This document shows, piece after piece, positions 30,901 to 39,800 of a DNA stretch of 64,000 nucleotides. Under the pieces are notes generated by a model. It was given only the letters and a program-made list of their open reading frames with translations. It searched no databases and was not told the DNA's origin. Numbering within the stretch: position 1 is the stretch's first letter; each line of letters begins with the position of its first letter. The translations under genes and the position numbers were made by a program. The stretch lies in the NCBI GenBank assembly GCA_039105265.1, contig JAPFFF010000001.1, forward strand, positions 8,308,001-8,372,000. The letters are read 5' to 3'. The stretch comes from Tritrichomonas musculus. Lineage: Eukaryota; Parabasalia; Tritrichomonadida; Tritrichomonadidae.

Positions 30901-32118
30901 AAAAGATCATATTCGTTGAATGAATTTAAAGATCTTCCCAAGGGAGCTAATGTTGTAGCCCAAGTCAAAGAAAGAAATAAATATTCAAATTTTGAAGAAG
31001 ATAAATATAATAACAAATTCTTTCCTTATCAAACAATCGGTGATGTTCGTAAACATATATTGTCAGAAAAGCCAGGATTTCCATTCAGCTTCACATCAGA
31101 TGGCAAATGCTTGCCTGATAATAAAAAACTTTTCCAAGTTAAAAACCAGATAGCTATAAACTGGATGAAGCAAAATTGTTATAAAAAAGTTTTGTTAATT
31201 CATAAAGACTTAAATAAGGCTAAAAAAGAAAGGAAAGTTTCGGAATACTTCGATACCAAAATAACCGGCAAATATTTGAAAACTTATCTTAGTAGCATAA
31301 TAACTAATCACGCATTTAAACTAACTTATGATGGCAATGAGATTAATGATAACGATCTAATATGCCAGTTTGGGGAAATAATTAATGTAACTTCGTCAGC
31401 AAGTTCAACTAAAGAAAAGATTTCAGAGAAAATATGTTTTCTAATTAAACGTAAAATGATGTTTTCGAACTATTCAGAAAGAAGAAAGTTATCTGATTAT
31501 AAAAAAGATTTGAAGTTGAACGAAGATAGAGAATGTTTATATTTTGTAAAAGGAAAAGTTTTTACAGATAATGAAAATTTAAGCATTCTAAGAGATGAAG
31601 ATAAAGATGATGTTCAAGTTTTGGTTTATCAAATAGATGAAGATTTGTTTGATAAGTCAGCAAAATCTGCCGAAAGGTTTATAAGGCCTAGGGTAGAATT
31701 AGAAAACATAACTGTTAAAGATTTCAAAGAAGAAGATCCAATTGTTGTCAAATATACAACTGGTCTTGATACTATTGGTGCTCTTAAAAAGAAAGTATCT
31801 GAAAAAATTGGACTTGAATCTGAAAAGATTTCTTTGTTTATAAAAACCACAGATGAAGCCAACGGTAAAGTACTGTTAAATGATGATGACGATATAAATA
31901 TGATTTTAAGTCTAATTGAAGAAAAGGAATTTTACTACACAATTCTTAATAAAACATCAGTAATTAAACCAAATTTGATGAAAAAACTTCGTGAATTTTG
32001 TCAAAAGCAGAAGGTTGATCTAACTGATGACCAAATCAAAGATATATTTAGAAAGGTTAATTATAATCAAGATTGTTATATTGCAACAATTGAATATATT
32101 GCTAGTAAAAATTCATAA
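27940..32118 (+). CDS. Giant tandem ubiquitin-like (beta-grasp) repeat protein
   Basis: The product is 1392 residues. Nearly the whole length is a string of about 15 modules of 75-95 residues. Each has a beta-hairpin, a helix with a K-x-x-I/L pattern and a closing strand, as in ubiquitin: residues 1-72 (ISFTAINQKGNEEKKIDCKP, ISQLKETLKFAKLNK, QVIYVVADV), a module with IINVKFNDGSESKKIIVDDF and YTLKFRGKELKNSQNLSTLH, and others. Many modules end in a hydrophobic strand followed by P-S-Y/F. The last about 45 residues (MKKLREFCQKQKVDLTDDQI through IEYIASKNS) look like a UBA/CUE-type helical domain. No C-terminal Gly-Gly is present at module ends, so it is not a processed polyubiquitin. A scaffold in ubiquitin or proteasome pathways is inferred. 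The frame is open 15 codons upstream by TTG only; ATG 27940 is the start. Confidence 0.8.
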   Translation: MSISFTAINQKGNEEKKIDCKPNDKISQLKETLKFAKLNKYVFTKLEGQLIDENQLCSELKDQVIYVVADVAKRINIRIFPEEGDDDDQSEVVLQIKMSSTTHHLKESLLTKKWKSKPEDLKENNIEIKCGENILKDNDYIFCQNNDSDCFDAYIHKNLTNDKNDDKDDEGKKPTTEKRKSSRSFKPKIVEPPKNYYFINFDGKPFTLNLESNQTFSQINEMDELKSQDIAFVADDGDIIKLESKISDYKEAQKKDTPIHIQILYLIHVIYEDSEKAPKEYHHPFRSDQTVDDVLKSYAKVDKSRRELKYENTKIEPEIKLSKIDYRKGEPLLVIIHPSRYYFKIDETDEEFDLPLVDDLTIKEVIKIIQEKQNIKSDLEIYSGDAFDKELVNETETISSRFRESDKIIIKKVDPKYEITFNDETTTKVLDPSYTVKQLLENKKYKSTDERCKIAALSEGKILEEDQILFDLPSRQIKIELLDPLYLFQIEDNEPINVPIADGTKYDEAKNIIKDKFDELKDIDDERIIFEVENKEVDYDFKFSPDVPQDDPIIVKVIDPSYSWRVLENSDDRGVYTNFTFPTEFTIADAIKKIEDEFENKCSVSIIEKNNKKGKGIKIKKNVNIYEEYYGKYLHICVLKRDVKYAFSADGALDIKKRFNMKDKIGQIAKYLTYNAKKKSFQFSKEEMASSVSELSICFKYKNVDYKHNDEFKKLNYNPHEDDKIEIYLLPPSFPIYSLEDIINFKIDSHQSINDIKEKVNTFEHFILYDKFEPISDDKDHTFDDETVIDYFSYEVKIDFKTKDKGSFNIFINDKDITIDEIKMLAAAKVNEDKIVGPERVRLIYKSKEIKQKLFKEIEYVEGQFIDFYIQPKIINVKFNDGSESKKIIVDDFDDKTVADLQNSINNEKAYTLKFRGKELKNSQNLSTLHIPKEDYICAEISEERILEFEGNIINLDDYDLDDDKNLKSTLQNEIGIDVDNTEFLYKKRSYSLNEFKDLPKGANVVAQVKERNKYSNFEEDKYNNKFFPYQTIGDVRKHILSEKPGFPFSFTSDGKCLPDNKKLFQVKNQIAINWMKQNCYKKVLLIHKDLNKAKKERKVSEYFDTKITGKYLKTYLSSIITNHAFKLTYDGNEINDNDLICQFGEIINVTSSASSTKEKISEKICFLIKRKMMFSNYSERRKLSDYKKDLKLNEDRECLYFVKGKVFTDNENLSILRDEDKDDVQVLVYQIDEDLFDKSAKSAERFIRPRVELENITVKDFKEEDPIVVKYTTGLDTIGALKKKVSEKIGLESEKISLFIKTTDEANGKVLLNDDDDINMILSLIEEKEFYYTILNKTSVIKPNLMKKLREFCQKQKVDLTDDQIKDIFRKVNYNQDCYIATIEYIASKNS

Positions 32119-32392
32119 GATTTATCAATCTCATTTAATAAAATAATAATTTTTTTTAATATTAATTATTAATTGAAATATGGTCTTTAATTTTTGTATT
32201 GGCAATGTTTGAAACATCATAATTGCATAAAGTTATGAAATGAGCATAATTGATTAAAATAGATTTAGCTCAAAAAAATAATTAAATAAGAATTATATGT
32301 AGAAAATGTTGGAGAGATTGGAAAAATTAATTAAATAAAAATGTTTTTATAATATATACAAATTTAAACATATCTGTAAAATAAAAAAATTA
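32119..32392. other. Convergent 3' spacer
   Basis: AT-rich sequence between the giant ubiquitin-like gene and a small minus-strand gene. Nothing is recognised in it. Confidence 0.4.
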
Positions 32393-32713
32393 AAAGATAG
32401 ATATAAGGCATTGAGGAGATACTCTATTTCTAACATCAGAAAATTCGAATGCCATTGAAGCCGGAGGAGATTCACAGACAATTGAGGCTGTGATCCCCTT
32501 TGATTCGTTTTCGAAAGCGGATGGGATAGAAGAAGGTTCGTTATTAAACGGAGTAGTTGGGCGAGGGCACATTCTGCCAAGATTATCGGGATCATCAGTA
32601 AAAATACCTAGAAAATGAGATGAAGCCCTTAAGGTTTGATTCTTCTGTTCAACCTTTAAATTCTTCAAATTTTTTGCAGGTTCTGGATCACAACATAACC
32701 AAAAGTAGCTCAT
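32390..32713 (-). CDS. Small protein with N-terminal Cys pair, function unknown
   Basis: The product is 107 residues from the ATG at 32713 (MSYFWLCCDPEPAKNL). The composition is balanced and polar (SSHFLGIFTDDPDNLGRMCP, PRPTTPFNNEPSSIPSAFEN) and clearly less AT-driven than its surroundings, which supports a real gene. The CC near the N-terminus could be palmitoylated for membrane attachment; this is inferred. No domain is recognised. A longer start by TTG at 32722 is unlikely. Confidence 0.55.
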   Translation of the reverse strand: MSYFWLCCDPEPAKNLKNLKVEQKNQTLRASSHFLGIFTDDPDNLGRMCPRPTTPFNNEPSSIPSAFENESKGITASIVCESPPASMAFEFSDVRNRVSPQCLISIF

Positions 32714-33456
32714 CTTGTACAAAATTTAATGAATTTATTATTGAATCAAACCGCCAAATTTATTTGAATAGTTGAATTATTTGAATTTTGATAAAAACCG
32801 CTAGATTTTATTTGAAAATTAAAAGAAAATTTTAAAAAAACGTACAAATCAAAGGGGTAATTTACCCTATATAAATTACAAACGTTTTATGTCAAAATAA
32901 TATAAAATCAAAAAAATTGGGTTTGTAAAAGTAATCTATAAATTTTAATATAATATTCTTTAATGATAATTATCGTGCAGCTTTTATTTTTATCAAAATA
33001 TAAAATTGTGAAGTTATTTCTATATTGAGAGATGATAAAGAAAACAACATATTGAAATTTGTGAATTTATTTAAACAAATATAAAAAATAAAGAAAAATA
33101 AAAATATTTTAATATTCATCAGATTTATATGTTTGTTTAAGTTATAAATATATGTATATATTTTCATAAAAATAATTTTTTTATTACACTTTTCTTTCTC
33201 AATTCACAAAAAGTTTTTTAAAAATTCAATAACCATCAAATTTAAAACCTCATACTAATGAGGATGAATCATCATTATTCTTGGTACAATAAAAAAGTTA
33301 ATTTCTTAATCTTTCTAATACGATATTAAAAGATAAAAAAAAAAAAATTGGTTAATTATGATAAAAAAGAGATTTGTAATTATGATCGTTTTAATAAAAA
33401 ACAGATTTTTCAAAAATAAAACTCGGACACATGCCCATTTCTGTAAATACATCTTA
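32714..33456. other. AT-rich intergenic region
   Basis: Promoter side of the small minus-strand gene and 3' flank of the next minus-strand gene. Short frames here (65-70 codons) are low complexity. No repeat is recognised. Confidence 0.4.
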
Positions 33457-34329
33457 TTACCGGAAAGGATATTGCTGGCATGTCTGGTTTACGTACGTAG
33501 GATGATTGAAATCAATTCTTTCAATATGATTTGCGTTCATTTGCGGAGGATTTGTGTTAGTATAATTTGAATTAGAGATTCTTCCATCATTATTATTTCC
33601 AATTAAAGGCCTTGAATTGACACTTTGAGGAGAGTTAGTATTTGGCGCTTTCATGTAATTATTTTGATAGGATAAATTTCCATTAGTATGTGGTTGTTGC
33701 AATGCATCGGCATAAAAATAATCAACTGATGTTTTTGCTTTTCGTAATATTTCTGTTTGTGGGTAAACTGGCTTCGTTAAAATATCAATGTCATTTTTAT
33801 AAAGTTGCTCAAAATGAGTAGCTTTCTTATTGCTACTGTACTTGATTTCGTTTCCATCAATTGAAATTGGATTAAAATCTATGCTTGAGTCTTTTTTTTC
33901 TTGGATCAATGATGGTTCTATGATATATTTCAAGTATTTACGATCACTTCCATTTTCAATATCTTTAAAAGGGTTTATCTTTTCTGTATTTTGTTGAGGA
34001 GTATTCCTTCTCATGGTATCTTTGTCACTGAAAGGTGGAGCACCCAAAGTATTACAAATTTGTGGAATTGAACCAAAAAAAGGTGAAATCCCTTCAATAT
34101 CTTCAGATGGAACAGGCTCATAAAAAATGATATAACCATCACCCAGATATCCAATTTGAGAAATAATTTCATTATCATTTAATGTTCGCCCATTTATTAA
34201 AAACTCAAGAGACTTATAAGGGAGCTTATATAGATAAACTAGTGCAATCTTAGTTTGTTGTATTGTTGCATCATCATTCATATCGAGAGTAAACGTTGTT
34301 CCATTTGTATGAAGAAATTTAATAATCAT
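33457..34329 (-). CDS. Ubiquitin-like domain protein with Asn/Pro-rich tail
   Basis: The product is 290 residues from the ATG at 34329. Residues 1 to about 75 are a ubiquitin-like domain (MIIKFLHTNGTTFTLDMNDD, TIQQTKIALVYLYKL, LEFLINGRTLNDNEIISQIG). The I-N-G-R-x-L turn matches the I-F-A-G-K-Q-L place of ubiquitin. The rest is disordered, rich in Asn, Pro, Ser and Gln, with a repeated N-P/S-N/P pattern near the end. No UBA domain is seen at the C-terminus, unlike typical shuttle factors. The role is unknown; ubiquitin-proteasome adaptors commonly have this layout. It lies 2.2 kb from the giant ubiquitin-like gene, in tail-to-tail orientation with the small gene between them. A longer TTG start is rejected. 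Confidence 0.75.
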   Translation of the reverse strand: MIIKFLHTNGTTFTLDMNDDATIQQTKIALVYLYKLPYKSLEFLINGRTLNDNEIISQIGYLGDGYIIFYEPVPSEDIEGISPFFGSIPQICNTLGAPPFSDKDTMRRNTPQQNTEKINPFKDIENGSDRKYLKYIIEPSLIQEKKDSSIDFNPISIDGNEIKYSSNKKATHFEQLYKNDIDILTKPVYPQTEILRKAKTSVDYFYADALQQPHTNGNLSYQNNYMKAPNTNSPQSVNSRPLIGNNNDGRISNSNYTNTNPPQMNANHIERIDFNHPTYVNQTCQQYPFR

Positions 34330-34649
34330 TTTGTTTATAATATTTTTTTTCAATAATAATTTGGTCAGAGTTATTCACCTTAAGAAAGGTAATTACAGAG
34401 AAAACAAAAATTAAAAATTCCGAACGTTGATAAATATATAAATAGAGAACACTAGTGGCGAAAATTATTTATCCGTATGCGAAATTTTCCTAATCCTTTC
34501 ATTTGAATAAAATATTAAAATAATTAAATTTTCACCTCTTTTTTTTCCCTTCATTTTATCTATACTCAAGCACCTTGGCATGTTGTTAATAAATATGAAA
34601 TTCATTAATTGAAATCTTTCTTCTTTCTTTAGTTATTAGTCATTCTTAT

Positions 34650-34763
34650 TTTTTGTACGTTATTTGTTTCAATTATCTCTCTCAATTTCATTCAAATTTA
34701 ATTCGTTAAAATTTTTTAAAAATAACGTACAAAAATTTTCTCACTTGTAGAGATTCGGGGGTA
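34650..34763 (-). mobile_element. Solo end of the TACCCCC-type TIR element
   Basis: Read on the minus strand from 34763, tacccccgaatctctacaag and then acgttat and gaatgaaattgagagaga words match the left end of the 23670-25071 element in order and spacing. No partner end is found nearby, so it is a truncated copy. Confidence 0.5.
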
Positions 34764-34800
34764 CCTAAACTTAAGGTCCTTAAGTGACTTAAGGGTATAG

Positions 34801-36438
34801 TAGAAGGGAGAAACTAGCGAATTTATAATAAATATGATAATAATTAATATATTTTATTTAAAAACAGACAATAAAATTAAACTTTGAATTATGATTTATT
34901 GAATACGCTAGAAAACAAGATAAACTTGAAATTAAAAGCCAGACCACTTTTTTTTCATTCAATTATTTTGGCATAACAATATTTTATTTCAAATTTAAAT
35001 TATATAACTTTTTTTTTCAATTTTCTTAAAAAGCCAAATATAATCAGAAAAATATTTATTTAAAAAAATATATTTATCACATTATTTTAAAACTATTTAT
35101 AATTCATAATGGATTAAAATATTCCCATATATCTAAAATTTATAGATATAAATAAAAACAATTTTTTTTTTAAATTAAAATAAGATATTTAACATTTAAT
35201 AAAAAATACTTTTTATTAATTAATTTGTGTATTGAAACTTTATCAAAAATTAAGATCCTCATAATATCTTACCAACCTTCTTTATCTCTTTCAAACTTTC
35301 AACAACAATATATACATCACAATCTTTATTAAATAATACTTCTTTAGTATATAACTCTTTTTTACTACTTCTTTTCAACACGATTATTCTTATCTTACTC
35401 AATAAACTTCATTAAGCTAAAATCAGAAGCGCCATTTTACACCGCATGTTTTATAAAACAAAACTTCTTCATATCGTAACTCATTTCTACAACTTTTTAT
35501 ACTTCCAAAATTATTTCTCATCACGCCTTACAAGCTTCCTCAGACATAATCAACAGCGCTATATACATCACAATCTTTATTAAATAATACTTCTTTACGT
35601 TATAAGTCATTTCCACTACTCCTTTTTTAGTATATCTTAAAATTATCTTACTCAACAAACTTCCTCAGACAAAATCAGAAACGCCATTTTACACCGCATG
35701 TTTTATTAGACATTAGCTAAATATCTCAGCAAATAATTTTCTTTAATAAAAGATATTTTTACATAATTAAATTTTTTAAGTATTGAAAATTTATAAATTG
35801 AAGGAAATTAAAACTCAGACCATATTTTGAAAGCAAACGCGATGTAACGATCAAAAATTGAGATATAAAAAATTTTAACGATCATGTAAAGTATTCAAAT
35901 TATATTCAAATAGTGGTCTGACTTTTCGGTCCCAGTTTATTTCTATAAAAAATGATGACTTTTTAATTCAAATGCTGATCGTCATAGGCAAATTTTTAAC
36001 TTTGTATAATTTTTTTACAACTTTTCTATAAAATCATTTTATTAATCATTTATATCATAAAAAATATCATATATTTGCTTTTTGGTTGGTATAAATTGGA
36101 ATTTATTGCCTCATAAAGTTGGACTTAGCCATTATAAATTATACGAGATATATAATTTTTTTGATGATTTGATGAAATGAGGCTCCAAAACATAATATAT
36201 CCTATTTAATTTTGATAATCATCATTAGAAATTTATGTTTCCAAAAAATTAACTTAAATCAGTAAATCATATTTCTGTTACGAAAAATGTATCGCACCAA
36301 ATTCAATGAAATTTATCCATCAGAAAATACATATATAATAACGATGATTTTATCAATATTTCAAAAATTTGTAATGAAATTGGAGAGAAAAGACGGATTT
36401 GGAATTGAGAGGAAATCATGTAAAGTTCTCAATTCTTA
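34801..36438 (+). repeat. Dispersed repeat R1, copy split by a transposon
   Basis: It matches 25267-25888 on both sides of a 1-kb insertion: the left part is 34801-34922 and the right part 35938-36438. Similarity is high throughout (for example tttgctttttggttggtata and gagaggaaatcatgtaaagt in both copies). Confidence 0.7.
34923..35937. mobile_element. 1.0-kb TIR element inserted in repeat R1
   Basis: The ends aacttgaaattaaaagccag at 34923 and the complement of aactgggaccgaaaagtcag ending at 35937 are imperfect TIRs of about 25 bp (both continue accac). TA flanks each side. Removing the insert and one TA gives aagatatttctataaaa, nearly identical to aagatattactataaaa in the intact R1 copy, so the TA target duplication is directly supported. 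The interior is non-coding and holds a roughly 255-bp direct duplication (tatatacatcacaatcttta near 35303 and 35560; gccattttacaccgcatgtt near 35430 and 35683). Confidence 0.8.
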
Positions 36439-36810
36439 TCGGTCTAAAAAAATAATTGTTTTTTGATCGTTTAGGACAAATATCATCATTTTTGACATAA
36501 ACTTTTTCATAATTTGGAAGTAACGCTCATTCAATATTTATTGGGACGGACGCTCTTAAAAAACTGTTAGTGCAAAGTTTTTGCGGAATTCATGAACATA
36601 TATCATTAAATAAATGATGTTAGAAGAACCAGAAAAATAGAATAAAATTATATAATATTTCTCATTAATATATAAAGGAAATATCAAAAAACTGAAATAA
36701 ATGTTTTTTGTTAATGCTATATTATTACCAATGGTGAAAAATAAAATAAGATTTGATTTTTTTTTTTTTAGTTATATAAAATTCAATCAATAAAAAAATA
36801 AAAAATGACA

Positions 36811-39800
36811 TTAGTCTATTTTTCTTGCACTGTATTCTACAGCAATCTTCTTGATATGAGCTTTTCTTTGTGGGTCATCGCCATGAGTTGATTCAAAATT
36901 GAGCCATTTTTTGAGAGTCGATCTCATTCTATCTGGCTTCAATTTAGTGTTAGCTAATCTGTCATAAATATTACGTGCATGGTCAACATCGCCATATTTT
37001 GTTTCCATGTCGATATAAATGTTCCAATAATCAAATTGATGCGCTTTGTTCTCGTTGTTTTTGATTAAATCTTCAAACACAGTTCTTCCATGTTCAATAT
37101 TTCCATTTCTAAATTCGCAAATTCCAAATCTTTCTTTAAGTTTCCATCGATCATCTGATTTCATATCATCGAATGATTGGAATCCTCTCTTTAATTCTTC
37201 TCTTGCTAATTGACTTTTTCCTTCATTCATTAGAGTTTCTAAATATTTGGCCCAGACTTCAACTGATCCTTTGCATTGTTTTAATGCACGGTTCCAAACC
37301 TCCTTTTCAAACTCAGGTCTCTGCGCGCTAACAAACACGCCGAAATGAGTCCAAATACGAATTTGATTGGTTGAAGCTGCAGCTTGACGGACAAGAGGCA
37401 TTAATTCATCAATAAATGATTCTTTTTTCGCGGTTAAAACCATCAAGTTTATGTATGATATAAAAACGTTTATTTTCTCTTGTCTATCACCAATCGGGAG
37501 TTCTTCGAGAGCTCTTTTTGCCGTTTTTTTGGCTTCTTCGATATCGCCGTTTGCAAAATGAAATTCAATAAATTTGACCCATAAATAAGAAGACTTGGGT
37601 AATTTGCTAAGCATTAGATCGAAGTCCTTTAGTGTTTTTGGAGCAGTTGGCTTTAATTGATTTGCTTCTAATTGAGCAATCTCTTCTTCAGTCAATTTCA
37701 ATTTACGTTGAATAACCTCTGTATCATCATTTTCGTCTTTGTTTTCATCAAAATCGAGATCAATTTCATTTAATTGTACATTTTCATCTGTTTCATCTTC
37801 AGATGATGACGAAGACGAAGATTCTACAACCTCTTTTTGCGGATCTTCGACAAATTTCAAATTAACTTTCTTTTTCTCTTGATCAATTGCTTCAACTTCA
37901 ACTTTTACACGAGAATTTTTAAATGCTTCCCACTCACTTGGGTCCCTTTCGTCAAGATTCGATCTATGGACAAGGCCACTTAATTTGTGGAAATCAAGAA
38001 GGTTTACATAAACTCCGTGCTCATTAACTCCAGAAATGTAGCCATTAAGAATATCTCCCACTTTCATATCTTCGAAGGTTAAAAGTTTGCCCTCTAGATC
38101 ACTATGACGTGATGTTAAATTAATAACTTTTACACCATTATCATTTGTAATAGATTCAACTTTGACTGTGATAACACTTCCATCAGGAAACAGTTCTTGA
38201 GGATCCTTGATATAAGTATCTGCTATTTTATTTCGAGAAAGTTTTCCTGTAACTCCTCTTGCTAATCTAACAAGAATAAATTTGCCCTGCTCAGAGTGAT
38301 GAGAAACATAACCTTTATATATTTGACCTACTTCAATTTCTTTTACTTCTGGGAAAATTCCTTCAAATGCTGATGGTCTGGTTGATACATGTTTGTCATC
38401 ATCTGGAATAAAAGCAACATCAATAACTTGACCTTCTTTAAATTGACGAAGTGGATTAAATTTAAATTCGTCTGATACATCAAAAATATCTAAATATCTA
38501 CGATCTTTCATTCCTATTTTGACTTCAGCATAATCGCCTGGTTTAATATGTAATACTTTTGCGAAATGAACCGTATTGTTTTCTTCTGGATTTTGAACTG
38601 AAAGTTGTATAGATTGTCCAATTGTACCTACTACATAGCCTTCAATTGGGTCACCAATTGAAAAGTTGTTTTGAAGATTTTCTGAAATTAACTTTCGATC
38701 ACTTGTCGTGAGATGCATTGCATCTATGACTCCATTTGTATATGGCGATAAGCTTAAGCGTAGGGAATCATCATAAACATGGGTCACAAATCCAGTGACC
38801 TTCATTCCTTCTTTGAAATCTTCTGGATGTTGAGGAGATAATGGATCAGTTACGATATAAATTGGCTCATTATCTGAAAGAATTTGTCCCTGTATTATTT
38901 CGCCTGGTTTTGTGGTATTTGGAATTTGTGAGCGATGAATGCGTCCTTTTCGTCCGTCACTAAGCTGTACATGAGCATAAAGATTGTCAATAGATAATAT
39001 CTCAGCCTTAACTTTTTGAATTGTATCATTGCTAAGAAGATAAGATGGAGTTGCTGTATTGACTGTTAATTTAAGACCTCTGTACGATTCAAAATTTGAA
39101 GCTATAAGAGATATTGTTTCTCCTGCTTTAACAATATTTGAATAATCTTGATGATTATTATAATTATTCATTGGAGCCAAAAAGATATGATCTTTATATT
39201 TGGCAACAATAATTGGCTCAACAAGAGCAAGAACTGTTGCGTTAATTGTGTCTCCTGCTTCAATCTCAAACAAACCTTCTTGGAAATTATCAAGAATTGC
39301 GACGTTTGAGATATAATCGCAATAAGCAACTTGTAATTGTCCTCCAACATCAACATTAATTGAAGAAATTCCTTTCCACTCAGGATTAATATTATAAACA
39401 AAATTATCACCAAGTGCTTCCGCTGGCTCAGAAACGGTAAAAATAAGTGTTGATGATTCATTTGGAACTAATTCTGCAGGTGGACGGAAGTTGTGATGGA
39501 CGTCATATAAAAAGTTTTGAAGATAAGTATCACTTTCGCCATATTCAGCAGGTAAGGTCAAAGATACGTTTTGTTTTTCCATTTTTTGAACATAAGCATT
39601 AACTGACTCGCCAATCTTCAATTTTTGATTATGGATGAGTCCTGATGCACGACCAAAGAAAGAAACAAAAGATCCATATTTCTGAGTTCCACTGACATAA
39701 CCAAAATAAGCGTTTGAAGGTGAAATTTCAAGATTTGACCTTGGAATTGAGCTTGCATTCTGTTTAAAGCATTGTTTCCTTGTAAGAACAGCTGGTGCTG

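Larger units (their letters stand above)
34330..36810. other. Repeat-filled gene-free region
   Basis: 2.5 kb without genes, between two minus-strand genes. It contains a lone transposon end (34650-34763), the interrupted R1 repeat copy (34801-36438) and its inserted element (34923-35937). The last 370 bp before Rrp5 are plain AT-rich 3' flank. Confidence 0.6.
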
